A stretch of 64,000 nucleotides of DNA from Zwartia vadi (GCF_030410375.1 NZ_JAUHHE010000003.1:62001-126000), one strand, 5' to 3'; positions 45,240 through 54,363 are shown, counted from the first letter of the stretch. The notes: generated from the sequence alone by a model not told the origin. A program made the numbers and translations.

Positions 45240-45941
45240 TCAAGCCTCTCGGGGTATCAGGGACAGAAATTCACGACGCAAATTTGAATCTTTCAAAAAG
45301 GCGCCACGCATAACGGAGTTAATCATACGACTATCCATGTCCTTAACGCCACGCCATGACATGCAATAGTGCGTCGCACTCATCACGACTGCCAGGCCAT
45401 CGGGCTGAGTTTTGTCCTGAATCAGATCAGCGAGCTGAACCACCGCTTCTTCTTGAATTTGGGGACGACTCATGATCCAGTCCGCCAAACGGACATATTT
45501 GGACAGGCCGATGACGTTGGTATGCTCGTTGGGCATCACGCCGATCCAGACCTTGCCGATCACAGGGCAGAAATGATGGCTGCAGGCGCTACGGACTGTA
45601 ATCGGTCCCACAATCATCAGTTCACTCAAATGCTCGACGTTGGGAAACTCGGTAATAGGTGGCTGGGGGCGATAGCGCCCTCCAAAGACCTCTTGGAGGT
45701 ACATTTTGGCCACACGACGAGCGGTATCGTTGGTGTTATGGTCCGAAACCGTATCGATGACAAGACTTTCCAATACACCTTTCATTTTGCCCTCGACCTC
45801 GTCAAGTAGCAAAGCCAGTTCACCTGGCTCAATGAAATCAGAAATATTATCGTTTGCATGAAAGCGTTTGCGCGCTTCTTTTAAGCGGTTGCGGATCACG
45901 ACCGAAACCGGTGTGCCTTTGTCTTGATCTGATGAGTTCAT
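45240..45941 (-). CDS. folE: GTP cyclohydrolase I FolE
   Basis: A 233-residue zinc enzyme making dihydroneopterin triphosphate from GTP, the first step of folate and pterin synthesis. Seen: SACSHHFCPVIGKVWIGVMP, with the zinc Cys and His, and SATHYCMSWRGVKD, with the second Cys. In the context of three photolyases it may boost folate or pterin antenna supply on illumination; other light-regulated folE genes are known beside photolyases. BLUF follows at 2 bp. A second housekeeping folE elsewhere is expected but not visible. Confidence 0.93.
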   Translation of the reverse strand: MNSSDQDKGTPVSVVIRNRLKEARKRFHANDNISDFIEPGELALLLDEVEGKMKGVLESLVIDTVSDHNTNDTARRVAKMYLQEVFGGRYRPQPPITEFPNVEHLSELMIVGPITVRSACSHHFCPVIGKVWIGVMPNEHTNVIGLSKYVRLADWIMSRPQIQEEAVVQLADLIQDKTQPDGLAVVMSATHYCMSWRGVKDMDSRMINSVMRGAFLKDSNLRREFLSLIPREA

Positions 45942-45992
45942 AAATGAAAGTTTAATCGCGTTGTAAGCTCTGAAAAAATGAAAGGATCAAAC

Positions 45993-46015
45993 TTAAACGT
46001 TATGAATTAAACGTT
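45993..46015. promoter_or_regulatory. Direct repeat in the folE promoter region
   Basis: TTAAACGTT occurs twice (45993-46001 and 46007-46015), 14 bases apart start to start, in an AT-rich stretch 52-74 bp before the folE start codon. It is the only sizeable gap in the light-gene cluster. An activator or repressor site is plausible; the regulator is unknown. Confidence 0.45.
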
Positions 46016-46028
46016 TTTTAATTAAGTA

Positions 46029-46409
46029 CTACTTGATCCGACGCTGAATGGCTGGGCGTATACGAAGAAACCCAACATAACACTTTTCTAACAACCAGAC
46101 ACCGGGGGGATGGGCAAAGATTTTTCCAAACCATCGCCAATTCCGCAGGCTTAACCACAGTTCGACAAAAGCTGCGGCGCCACTTTTAAGTGACCCATCG
46201 GAAGCGCGCACATGAAACCGTGCCATCGCTTGCTGACAGTTTAAATCAGCCGCAACCAAGCCATGCTGCGCAAGGCTGACATCATGCCAAATAATCTGAT
46301 CCGCTCCAGCACTCTTTTTATAAAAACCAATCTCTCGCCTGCAAAGCGGGCATGACCCATCAAAGTAAACAGTGACCTGATTATTTGTGTTCACAAATGC
46401 TTTGTCCAT
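46029..46409 (-). CDS. DCC-family thiol-disulfide oxidoreductase-like protein (DUF393)
   Basis: A 126-residue protein with the family motif FDGSCPLCRREI (CxxC near its N-terminus), expected of DUF393/DCC proteins. These are small thioredoxin-like proteins of unclear function that often sit beside photolyase, fatty-acid or MFS genes. The frame is open to 46649, but its first 80 codons overlap the GNAT gene and resemble nothing. The Met at 46409 gives normal length and is 10 bp after the GNAT stop. Confidence 0.85.
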   Translation of the reverse strand: MDKAFVNTNNQVTVYFDGSCPLCRREIGFYKKSAGADQIIWHDVSLAQHGLVAADLNCQQAMARFHVRASDGSLKSGAAAFVELWLSLRNWRWFGKIFAHPPGVWLLEKCYVGFLRIRPAIQRRIK

Positions 46410-46419
46410 AAAGACCACA

Positions 46420-46911
46420 TTATGACAACCACTTCTGCATGAAGAGCGCTTGACCCGTCTCCGGGCTGAGCGCATATTGCTCAAAGCCATTATGCTCGTA
46501 TGCGCGCATGGCCTGTCTATTACCACTGAGGACTTCAAGGGTGATTTTGCAACAGCCTTGCGCGCGGGCATGGTTTTCAAGCGCGCCCAGTAACGCCTGT
46601 CCGATCCCTTGACCGCGACAAGCCGGAACCACCGCGATATCGTGCACATTCATCAATGGGCGGGCCTTGAAGGTTGAATACCCGGGCAAGGCATTGAGCA
46701 AGCCCACCGGCTGACCGTCCTGATACGCCAACCAACTGATCGCACCGGGTACTTTAGCCAGGTCATCGCATAAACGCTGTCGCGTATCCTCTGACAAGGG
46801 CTCTCCTCCCCCCATTGGGTCACGGGCGTACATATCCAACATCGTAATCAGCGCCAAACGGTCGGACGGATCAAGATAATCCACGACTTTTACAAAAATG
46901 TTGCACTGCAT
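46420..46911 (-). CDS. GNAT-family N-acetyltransferase
   Basis: A 163-residue acetyltransferase. The acetyl-CoA motif VHDIAVVPACRGQGIGQALL (R/Q-x-x-G-x-G/A) and the later ENHARAQGCCKITLEV region are clear. The protein ends with GQALFMQKWLS, a usual family C-terminus. The frame extends to 46977, but Met at 46911 is the family start. Substrate not predictable. It probably leads the small unit with the DCC gene. Confidence 0.85.
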   Translation of the reverse strand: MQCNIFVKVVDYLDPSDRLALITMLDMYARDPMGGGEPLSEDTRQRLCDDLAKVPGAISWLAYQDGQPVGLLNALPGYSTFKARPLMNVHDIAVVPACRGQGIGQALLGALENHARAQGCCKITLEVLSGNRQAMRAYEHNGFEQYALSPETGQALFMQKWLS

Positions 46912-47008
46912 AAAAACTACTCCTGAGTGTTGGTGCTGACTGACAAGCCTGCGACCACTTGGTCGATGGTATAACAACTCGTTTGCAGACCCAAATCAAA
47001 GGTGCACG

Positions 47009-48214
47009 ATGTCAGACTCCCTGCCACTTGAAGGCATACGCGTAGTTGAATTCACTCATATGGTCATGGGCCCGACCTGTGGCATGATCCTTGGAGATCT
47101 TGGCGCAGAAGTCATTAAAGTAGAACCTCTGGCGGGCGATAACACGCGCAAACTGTTGGGCTCGGGTTCGGGGTTTTTTCCGATGTTTAATCGCAACAAA
47201 AAAAGCATCGCAGTGGATGTCAAACATCCAGCGGGTAAAGAAATTGTGCTCAAGCTTCTGGGTACCGCGGACGTATTCAGTGAAAATTTCAAAAGCGGTA
47301 CGATGGAAAAGCTTGGCTTTGGCTATGAAGCACTCTCCAAACTCAACCCTGCCCTCATTTATGTTTCGCACAAAGGCTTTTTGCCCGGGCCCTATGAGCA
47401 CCGCACTGCGCTCGATGAAGTCGTGCAGATGATGGGTGGATTAGCCTACATGACCGGCCCTGTCGGACAACCCTTGCGAGCAGGCGCGAGCGTCAACGAC
47501 ATCATGGGAGGAATGTTTGGTGCGATTGGGGTTCTGGCCTCGTTGCAAAAACGTCATCGCACCGGCAAGGGTCAGGAAGTCGCAAGCGCCTTGTTTGAAA
47601 ACAACGTTTTTTTAGTCGCGCAGCACATGATGCAATTTGCCGTCACGGGAGTGGCCGCCAATCCGATGCCCAACCGACTGAGTGCCTGGGCTGTCTACGA
47701 TGTGTTTACTGTCAAAGATGGTGAGCAAATATTCCTCTCGGCGGTCAGCGACACGCAATGGGCGATTTTGTGTAAAGAATTCAGTTTTGATGATTTAAAA
47801 GCCGATGACAGGCTTGTGACCAACAACGATCGCGTCAAAGCACGTAGCTGGCTGATCCCCATCTTGCGGGAACGGTTTGGCGACATGAGTGCGCAAGAAC
47901 TGAGCAGTCGCTTTGAGAAGTGTGGTCTGCCCTATGCGCCAATCACCCGTCCACACGACTTGTTTGATGATCCGCATTTGCTTGCGACCGGCGGTCTGGC
48001 CCCAGTGACCATCGCGGCAGATAACACGGGCGCCGGACGTGAAATTGAAACCCGTGTCGCCTTGCTCCCCATCGCACTCGAAGGCGAACGTCTGCAAGTG
48101 CGTAAAGCGCCTCCGAAAATCGGTGCTGACACGATTGAACTCTTAAAAAGCATTGGTTATTCCCAAGACGAAATTTCAGCTCTCAAAGACACCGGAGTCA
48201 TCACATGGAATTAA
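47009..48214 (+). CDS. CaiB/BaiF family CoA-transferase (second copy)
   Basis: A 401-residue family III CoA-transferase. Seen: RVVEFTHMVMGPTCGMILG, AEVIKVEPLAGDNTRK, FPMFNRNKKSIAVDVKHPAG and the catalytic Asp region in HRTALDEVVQMMGGLAYM. It is different from the copy at 33961-35127. It overlaps the SDR gene by 10 bp, so the two form a pair that could act on a CoA-activated hydroxy acid. Substrate unknown. Confidence 0.9.
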   Translation: MSDSLPLEGIRVVEFTHMVMGPTCGMILGDLGAEVIKVEPLAGDNTRKLLGSGSGFFPMFNRNKKSIAVDVKHPAGKEIVLKLLGTADVFSENFKSGTMEKLGFGYEALSKLNPALIYVSHKGFLPGPYEHRTALDEVVQMMGGLAYMTGPVGQPLRAGASVNDIMGGMFGAIGVLASLQKRHRTGKGQEVASALFENNVFLVAQHMMQFAVTGVAANPMPNRLSAWAVYDVFTVKDGEQIFLSAVSDTQWAILCKEFSFDDLKADDRLVTNNDRVKARSWLIPILRERFGDMSAQELSSRFEKCGLPYAPITRPHDLFDDPHLLATGGLAPVTIAADNTGAGREIETRVALLPIALEGERLQVRKAPPKIGADTIELLKSIGYSQDEISALKDTGVITWN

Positions 48215-49005
48215 ATCTCGCAAACAAACATGTCCTGATTACTGGCGGCAGCCGCGGGATTGGCCTGGCCTGCGCGAAAGTCTTCCTCGAGGAGGGCTGC
48301 AAAGTCAGTCTGGTCTCTCGCGACCCGATCAACCTTGCAAAAGCCAAGACGCTGCTCGGCACCCAAGTGCCTGACAGTGAAGCCCGCATCGCTTCATTTT
48401 CTGCGGAGCTGCAACATGCAGACGCAGCCGAACATGCGCTCAACGAAGCTGAGAAAAAATTTGGTGCGCTGGATGTACTCGTGAATTCAGCAGGTGCGGC
48501 AAAGCGCACGCCGGCCGAAAACCTCAGTCCGGCCTTCTTTCGCGATGCGATGGAGGCCAAATTTTTTACCTATATCAACATGATCGACCCGGTGATCAAG
48601 CGCATGGGTGCCAGAGGCGCGGGCGTGATCGTGAACGTTGTCGGCGCAGGCGGCAAAGTCCCCAGCACCGTGCATATCGCAGGTGGTAGTGCTAATGCCG
48701 CACTGATGCTGACAACAGCTGGTTTAGCCGTCGCATACGGAGCGCGTGGGGTACGTATCAATGCTGTCAATCCCTCTGGCACGCTGACTGACCGCCTGGT
48801 GGAGGGACTGGCAGTCAATGCCGAGCATGAAAAAATCAGTCCGGAAGAAGTCCTCCAGCGCATGACCGCACAAGTTCCGATGGGCAGACTCGCCAGCCCG
48901 GAAGAAGTCGCCGATACCGTGGTGTATCTCGCCTCCAGCCGGGCAAGCTATGTCACCGGCACAGTGATCACGATGGACGGAGCGGCTCACCCCGTTGTGG
49001 TGTAG
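48205..49005 (+). CDS. Short-chain dehydrogenase/reductase (SDR)
   Basis: A 266-residue SDR. The cofactor loop TGGSRGIGLACAKVF and NSAGAAKRT are present. At the catalytic position the usual YxxxK is not obvious: after NVVGAGGKVPSTVHIAGGSA there is no Tyr-xxx-Lys, so the enzyme may be atypical. The C-terminus (VTGTVITMDGAAHPVVV) is typical. It overlaps the upstream CoA-transferase and converges on denD with a 6 bp gap. Confidence 0.85.
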   Translation: MELNLANKHVLITGGSRGIGLACAKVFLEEGCKVSLVSRDPINLAKAKTLLGTQVPDSEARIASFSAELQHADAAEHALNEAEKKFGALDVLVNSAGAAKRTPAENLSPAFFRDAMEAKFFTYINMIDPVIKRMGARGAGVIVNVVGAGGKVPSTVHIAGGSANAALMLTTAGLAVAYGARGVRINAVNPSGTLTDRLVEGLAVNAEHEKISPEEVLQRMTAQVPMGRLASPEEVADTVVYLASSRASYVTGTVITMDGAAHPVVV

Positions 49006-49011
49006 CGGCAG

Positions 49012-49995
49012 TCAAGCCCGCGTCATCTCTAGATATTGGATGATGATATCCCGATAACATGCATCTGCTTTGAGGCCCAACCTCTGGGTGCGCTGACAGT
49101 TAAAACGCGAAGGCCAGCCACCCACAATGCGCATGATTTGCTCTTCGGGCTCGACTCGCACGCGCTCTGCCACCTGATCGCCTGCCACTTCGCGCAGCGC
49201 TTGCAGCATTTGGCCAACCGTGACGGTGAGTGCGGGGAGATTAAGCGCCGTGCGTCCTCCGAAGCTTTCGCGTGAGGCCTCGACGACAGCCAGCACACCG
49301 GCAATCGAAGTCAAGGGGGATGAAAGCGCAACGGCGGTATCCAAACTCACGGGGCAACGCGCTTCAAGCCCTGCGAGCGGTTCGCGAATAATGCCTGATA
49401 AAAAGCTGGAGGCGGCGCCATTCGGTTTTCCCGGACGCACCGAGACGGTCATGAGCCGAGCCACCCGACCATCGATAAAACCTTTGCGGGTGTAATCGGC
49501 AACGAGTTGCTCGCAAATAAATTTGTGAATCCCATAGCTTGACTGAGGGGTGGGCAAGCAAGTGTCTGTCACGACTGAGGGCAATGAGATCGCGGGGTCC
49601 GATCCAAACACGGCTACAGAACTGGAAAAGAAAAAAATCGGTGCCAGTCCGGTTCGTCCATGCTGCGCGCGCAGGCCCTCCAGCAAGGCACGTGTCGTGT
49701 CAAGGTTGGAGCGCAAGCCCAGCCCGAAGTCGATCTCACACTCTCCCGACACGGCTGAGGCCAAATGAAAGACCGCATCATAATCCTGCTTGAGCAACTC
49801 AGGCAGACGCTCGAGCAAGTCACCTGTGTCAATTTGTACTTTAGGATGATTGACGATCTCAGGGTTGGTACAAGCTGATTGATCCGTAAGCAATAGACGT
49901 GTCAGCGTTTGACCGCGCAATCTTTCACGCTTTAACAGCTCGCGTGCAAGCAAGCTTCCAAGAAAACCAGCACCACCTGTGATGAGAATATTCAT
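49012..49995 (-). CDS. denD: NAD-dependent epimerase/dehydrogenase, DenD-like (D-erythronate dehydrogenase)
   Basis: A 327-residue extended SDR. Seen: NILITGGAGFLGSLLAREL (cofactor loop) and SSYGIHKFICEQL with catalytic Tyr and Lys. Together with the next two genes it matches the known D-tetronate pathway, where DenD oxidises D-erythronate to 3-oxo-tetronate. The frame opens at a TTG at 50013, but ATG at 49995 begins the family sequence. The neighbouring OtnC and OtnK make this name more likely than a sugar epimerase. Confidence 0.8.
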   Translation of the reverse strand: MNILITGGAGFLGSLLARELLKRERLRGQTLTRLLLTDQSACTNPEIVNHPKVQIDTGDLLERLPELLKQDYDAVFHLASAVSGECEIDFGLGLRSNLDTTRALLEGLRAQHGRTGLAPIFFFSSSVAVFGSDPAISLPSVVTDTCLPTPQSSYGIHKFICEQLVADYTRKGFIDGRVARLMTVSVRPGKPNGAASSFLSGIIREPLAGLEARCPVSLDTAVALSSPLTSIAGVLAVVEASRESFGGRTALNLPALTVTVGQMLQALREVAGDQVAERVRVEPEEQIMRIVGGWPSRFNCQRTQRLGLKADACYRDIIIQYLEMTRA

Positions 49996-50006
49996 ATGAC
50001 CAAGCG

Positions 50007-50696
50007 TTACCAAGAGGCTTTAAAGTGTTGTCTGAGTTCTTCTATCGCTTCTTCGGAAAGCGGTGCCACCGTGCATCCACTGCGCAACCAGAGTCGGGCA
50101 GTTTCCTCCAACTCCTCTAGCACGGCCATGGCTGCAGTAAGACTGGTTCCCCACACCTGGGGGCCCAAGCGATCGCACATAACTGCGCGTAAACTCAGAC
50201 CACGCTGACGATGCGTATCGATCAGTTGTGCAACGTGGTCTGCCACGCGCACATCACCTGGCCTGAAATACGGGATCAACGGCACATGACCGACTTTCAT
50301 CACGTAATAAGGTGTCAGCGGGGGCACAATATCCTGTGTGCTCCACACTCCTCTGAGCGTTAAATCCACCAACCAGGAAGAGTGCGTATGAATGACACCT
50401 TGCGCCTCAGGTGCACACTGGTAAATCCGTCGGTGTAGAGTTAAGGTCTTACTGGCGCGCTCACCGGAAAGCTGTTCGCCACGATCGTTCACCAACGCTA
50501 ACTTGTCTGGTTCGAGAAAACCCAAACACGCATCGGTAGGCGTAATCAAAAACCTGGAACCTTGTCCTGCATCAGAGAGTTTGACACTGATGTTGCCAGT
50601 AGAGCCATGAACATAGCCCCGCTCAAACAGGCTACGCCCGATCCGACAGATATCCTGACGCAATTTTTCCTCGGCGGTCTGAAGTGAATCCGTCAT
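50007..50696 (-). CDS. otnC: 3-oxo-tetronate 4-phosphate decarboxylase OtnC (class II aldolase fold)
   Basis: A 229-residue enzyme of the class II aldolase/adducin family. Seen: GYVHGSTGNISVKL and the metal-binding HTHSSWLVDLTLRG. In the tetronate pathway it decarboxylates 3-oxo-tetronate 4-phosphate to dihydroxyacetone phosphate and CO2. It overlaps the kinase gene by 4 bp (ATGA) and leads to denD across 11 bp. Confidence 0.87.
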   Translation of the reverse strand: MTDSLQTAEEKLRQDICRIGRSLFERGYVHGSTGNISVKLSDAGQGSRFLITPTDACLGFLEPDKLALVNDRGEQLSGERASKTLTLHRRIYQCAPEAQGVIHTHSSWLVDLTLRGVWSTQDIVPPLTPYYVMKVGHVPLIPYFRPGDVRVADHVAQLIDTHRQRGLSLRAVMCDRLGPQVWGTSLTAAMAVLEELEETARLWLRSGCTVAPLSEEAIEELRQHFKASW

Positions 50697-51979
50697 GACA
50701 GCTTGATCCTGTCGAATGCTTTAGTGAAAAAATCCACGCTTCCGAAGTTGCCAGATTTAAGTGTGAGGTGAAGCAATCTGCCAGAGGGAACAATACGACC
50801 AGCGCACCAGGGTACGCCGGGATCAATCTGCGCACCAATCTGCAGCTGTGAAATACCCAAGGCCTGAACCACTGCGCCGGAGGTTTCTCCCCCTGCGACG
50901 ATCAGCTGTCCAACCCCCGCCTCCACTAAACCTTGAGCAATGTTAGCGAGTAGCATCTCGACCAATACGCCCGCTTGCTCAACACCCAGGCGTTCTTGAA
51001 CCGCTTTCAAGGCCTCAGGTGTAGCGGTCGAATAAATCAGGATCGGTTTCTTGCCCAGCCTGGGACGCGCCCAGGAAAGCGCGCCTTGCACGACTGCCTG
51101 TATTGCGGACGAGCCGTCGACACACGCTAACGGATCGAGCTGAAGACTCTCACCACCCTTGCTGATAAAGTCAACCACCTGCGCGTTTGTTGCGCGCGAG
51201 CAGCTGCCCGACAAGATGGCCATCGCACCTGAAGCGGGCGGCAACACCGCGGCGAGTGCGTTCGGTTGAATCGAAAAATTGGCAGGTAATCCGATCGCCA
51301 CGCCCGAGCCTGCCGTCACGAGTGGCAGATCCGCCAAAGCGGGTGCCAGTCGATATAAATCGTCATTGCTGATCGCATCAACGATTGCGATCCCGATGCC
51401 CTGCTCTTGCAGGTCGGCCATGCGCGCGCGGATCGCAGTCGACCCTTGCGCCACGACTGAATAGTCAATGAGTCCCACACGATTTTGGGTTTGAGGAGTC
51501 AGTACACGCAAGAGGTTCGGATCCCGCATCGGCGTCAGAGGATGATTTTGCATACCGCTCTCGTTGAGCAGCACATCCCCGACAAACAAATGCCCTTTGA
51601 ATACGGCACGCCCCACATCGGGGAAAGCAGGGGTTGCGATCGTAAACTTAGTTTCCAAGCGCGCCATCAACGCATCAATCACTGGGCCGATATTGCCTTG
51701 CGGGGTCGAATCGAAGGTTGAGCAATATTTGAAATAAATCTGTCGGGCGCCTTGCGCTTTCAACCAATCGCATGCAGTCAGGGACTGCGCAATCGCCTCG
51801 GCGGGTGCGATCGTCCGACTTTTCAGCGACACCACGATCGCATCGACCTCAGTATCAACAGGCGTTTGGGGCACGCCAATCGTCTGCAGTACCCGCATGC
51901 CGGCGCGGACAAGGTTATTGGCCAAATCCGTTGCGCCGGTAAAGTCATCCGCTATACATCCTAACAAGACCTGCTTCAT
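50693..51979 (-). CDS. otnK: 3-oxo-tetronate kinase OtnK (DUF1537 family)
   Basis: A 428-residue kinase of the four-carbon acid sugar kinase family. Seen: LLGCIADDFTGATDLANNLV, YFKYCSTFDSTPQGNIGPV and VAGGETSGAVVQALGI near the C-terminus, all typical of this family. It phosphorylates the 3-oxo-tetronate made by DenD. It is the first gene of the operon (otnK-otnC-denD), with GGCGGATAAATA ahead of the ATG, and is divergent from ogt. Confidence 0.9.
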   Translation of the reverse strand: MKQVLLGCIADDFTGATDLANNLVRAGMRVLQTIGVPQTPVDTEVDAIVVSLKSRTIAPAEAIAQSLTACDWLKAQGARQIYFKYCSTFDSTPQGNIGPVIDALMARLETKFTIATPAFPDVGRAVFKGHLFVGDVLLNESGMQNHPLTPMRDPNLLRVLTPQTQNRVGLIDYSVVAQGSTAIRARMADLQEQGIGIAIVDAISNDDLYRLAPALADLPLVTAGSGVAIGLPANFSIQPNALAAVLPPASGAMAILSGSCSRATNAQVVDFISKGGESLQLDPLACVDGSSAIQAVVQGALSWARPRLGKKPILIYSTATPEALKAVQERLGVEQAGVLVEMLLANIAQGLVEAGVGQLIVAGGETSGAVVQALGISQLQIGAQIDPGVPWCAGRIVPSGRLLHLTLKSGNFGSVDFFTKAFDRIKLS

Positions 51980-52159
51980 TATTTATCCGCCTCGAGGCCG
52001 CACCAGCCCATTTCTTCCAGCCCGCTGGCTGCACGGGAAATTATATGCCCGCCCATCCCACCGTTTGCTACATTAAAGACTTTTCCTCTGGTGCCCGAGC
52101 TAATACACTCGATCATCATCCCGTTTCGGGCATACCTCTTTTTAGCTGGGTAGAACGCC

Positions 52160-52699
52160 ATGCACATGTTCTCCACACACTCATCACTCTCGTCTCGTGA
52201 GCCCCTTTCCTACGGTATGGGTGCAACGCCTTTTGGGCCGGGCCTGATTGTCTGGTCCCCAAAAGGCATCGTCATGCTGCACTTGCAGCAACGCGGGGAA
52301 CCTGAATGCGCGCACATCATTGCCGCGTCATTTCCGGACAACCCCTTGGAGCACCGGGATCGAGAAGCGCAGGCGTTACTCGATCAAGCTTTTAAACAGC
52401 GCTGCCCCTTCCTCCTCGTGGGCACCCCCTTTCAGCTAAAGGTCTGGCAAGGACTCCTGGAGATCCCCTTTGGTCAAGTACGCACCTACGGGGCGCTTGC
52501 CAACTCTCTGGGCCATCCAGGTGCCGCGCGTGCGGTCGGTACTGCCATCGCCGCCAACAAACTGGCTTTTGTCGTTCCCTGTCATCGCGTCGTTCGCGCC
52601 ACGGGAGAAAGTGGCCAGTACCGCTGGGGAGCCGACCAAAAAACGCGCATGCTTGCTTGGGAGGCACAGCAACTTGCAGACTCGAACGCCGACTGTTAG
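52160..52699 (+). CDS. ogt: Methylated-DNA--[protein]-cysteine S-methyltransferase (Ogt type)
   Basis: A 179-residue suicide repair protein for O6-alkylguanine. The active site PCHRV, with the helix-turn-helix-like FGQVRTYGALANSLGHPGAA before it and GQYRWGAD after it, is complete. It has an N-terminal domain like Ogt but no Ada regulatory domain. GGTAGAACGCC precedes the ATG. It is single, and divergent from the tetronate operon across 180 bp, in which I see no other gene. Confidence 0.92.
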   Translation: MHMFSTHSSLSSREPLSYGMGATPFGPGLIVWSPKGIVMLHLQQRGEPECAHIIAASFPDNPLEHRDREAQALLDQAFKQRCPFLLVGTPFQLKVWQGLLEIPFGQVRTYGALANSLGHPGAARAVGTAIAANKLAFVVPCHRVVRATGESGQYRWGADQKTRMLAWEAQQLADSNADC

Positions 52700-52749
52700 C
52701 ATTTGGTCACTTTTTATCAAACAATATCGCAGAACAAGGATACAGACTC

Positions 52750-53862
52750 ATGAGTCAGCTGTTTACGCCCATCAAAATCGGCCCGCTCTCACTTCCCAAC
52801 CGGATCGTGATTGCGCCGATGTGTCAATATTCAGCTGAAAACGGCAACACCACTGACTGGCATACGATCCATCTGGGACATATGGCCCTGTCTGGTGCGG
52901 GTTTGCTCATCATCGAAGCGACTGCGGTGGAAGCCATCGGGCGCATTACACATGGCTGTGTCGGACTCTATTCCGATGAAACAGAACGCTCACTCCAACA
53001 AACGATTGATTCCGTTCGAAAATACGCATCAATGCCTATCATGATTCAGCTGGCTCACGCTGGACGCAAAGGTTCAAGCGCTCGTCCTTGGGAGGGGGGA
53101 CAACTGATTGCTCAGAAAGATGGCGGCTGGCTGCCTGTCGGACCCTCTGCGATTCCGCAGCTGCCCACAGAGACTCCGCCTCTCGCCCTGGATAAAGCCG
53201 GTTTGGTTCGTATTCGCGAGGCCTTTGTCGAATCAGCCAAACGCGCGATCCGTATCGGTTTCGATGGCATCGAATTGCATGGCGCGCATGGCTATCTGTT
53301 ACATCAATTCCTGTCACCTGTCGCCAATCAGCGTACAGATGAATATGGCGGATCGCTTGCCAACCGAATGCGGTTTCCACTTGAAGTGTTCGATGCCGTT
53401 CGGGCCGTCACTCCGAATCAGACGAGTCTCGGCATCCGGATTTCAGCAACAGATTGGGTGGAAGGCGGCTGGACACCCGAGGAAAGTGTCGAGTTTTGCA
53501 ACATCCTGAAAACTCGCGGCTGCGACTTTATTGATGTGTCGAGCGGCGGAGTATCTCATCAGCAAAAAATCTCACTCGGACCAAAGTATCAAGTGCCTCT
53601 GGCGACAACGATCAAACAAGGCACAGGCATGCCAACCATGACTGTCGGCTTGATTACAGAAGCCAAAGAAGCGGAAGAGATCATTGTGAAAGGTGAAGCC
53701 GATATGGTCGCACTGGCACGTGGCATGTTGTATGACCCGCGCTGGCCTTGGCATGCAGCCGCTGAGCTTGGCGCATCGATTCAGGCACCTAAGCAATACT
53801 GGCGGTCGCAACCGCGCGGTCTGACCACCTTGTTTGGTGATGCCAAGACCGGCGGACGCTAA
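52750..53862 (+). CDS. NADH:flavin oxidoreductase, YqjM-like old yellow enzyme
   Basis: A 370-residue FMN enzyme reducing activated alkenes with NAD(P)H. Seen: IVIAPMCQYSAENG, with the Cys typical of the YqjM branch, IQLAHAGRKGS, and HGAHGYLLHQFLSPVANQRT with the substrate-binding His pair. The frame opens at 52657, but the ATG at 52750 with AAGGA upstream starts the family sequence. It lies 50 bp after ogt. Its natural substrate is unknown. Confidence 0.92.
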   Translation: MSQLFTPIKIGPLSLPNRIVIAPMCQYSAENGNTTDWHTIHLGHMALSGAGLLIIEATAVEAIGRITHGCVGLYSDETERSLQQTIDSVRKYASMPIMIQLAHAGRKGSSARPWEGGQLIAQKDGGWLPVGPSAIPQLPTETPPLALDKAGLVRIREAFVESAKRAIRIGFDGIELHGAHGYLLHQFLSPVANQRTDEYGGSLANRMRFPLEVFDAVRAVTPNQTSLGIRISATDWVEGGWTPEESVEFCNILKTRGCDFIDVSSGGVSHQQKISLGPKYQVPLATTIKQGTGMPTMTVGLITEAKEAEEIIVKGEADMVALARGMLYDPRWPWHAAAELGASIQAPKQYWRSQPRGLTTLFGDAKTGGR

Positions 53863-53880
53863 CGCGGAAAGAGACGGAAA

Positions 53881-54363
53881 TTAATCGCGAAAATTGTTGA
53901 ACTGCAGCGGGAGGGGCACATCAACTTTTTTCAGCAAGGCGATGGCTTCTTGGAGGTCATCGCGTTTTTTACCCGTGACACGCAACTTTTCACCGGTAAT
54001 CTGCGACTCGACCTTGAGTTTGGCTTCTTTCATGGCAGCGATCAATTTTTTGGAAATCGGCTGTTCGATGCCCTGTTTAATTGTGATTTTCTGACGCGCC
54101 CCACCCAGGTTTTCCAAAGGGTCGGCTACCTCCATTGCACGGACATCGATCCCGCGCGCACTCAAGCGGCTACGCAGAATATCCAGCATCTGTTTAAGCT
54201 GAAAAGCGCTGGAGGCGACCTGCGTCACAACAAAGCCTTCGAGCTCAAACTTGGCATCCGTCCCCTTGAAATCAAAGCGCGTCGCAAGCTCGCGGTTGGC
54301 CTGATCCACGGCGTTTGTCAGCTCATGTTTATCAACTTCGGAAACAACATCAAAAGAAGGCAT
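53881..54363 (-). CDS. YajQ family cyclic-di-GMP-binding protein
   Basis: A 160-residue protein of the YajQ/UPF0234 family: MPSFDVVSEVDKHELTNAVD at the N-terminus, TRFDFKGTDAKFELEG and AMKEAKLKVESQITGEKLRVTGKKRDDLQ are all conserved landmarks. Members bind nucleotides, and some bind cyclic di-GMP and act with a LysR regulator. It converges on the flavoenzyme gene with an 18 bp gap. Confidence 0.93.
   Translation of the reverse strand: MPSFDVVSEVDKHELTNAVDQANRELATRFDFKGTDAKFELEGFVVTQVASSAFQLKQMLDILRSRLSARGIDVRAMEVADPLENLGGARQKITIKQGIEQPISKKLIAAMKEAKLKVESQITGEKLRVTGKKRDDLQEAIALLKKVDVPLPLQFNNFRD

Noticed and set aside
51979..52176. 65-codon frame just upstream of otnK
   Set aside because: It has no recognisable features, and its length is what chance allows in a 180 bp promoter gap.
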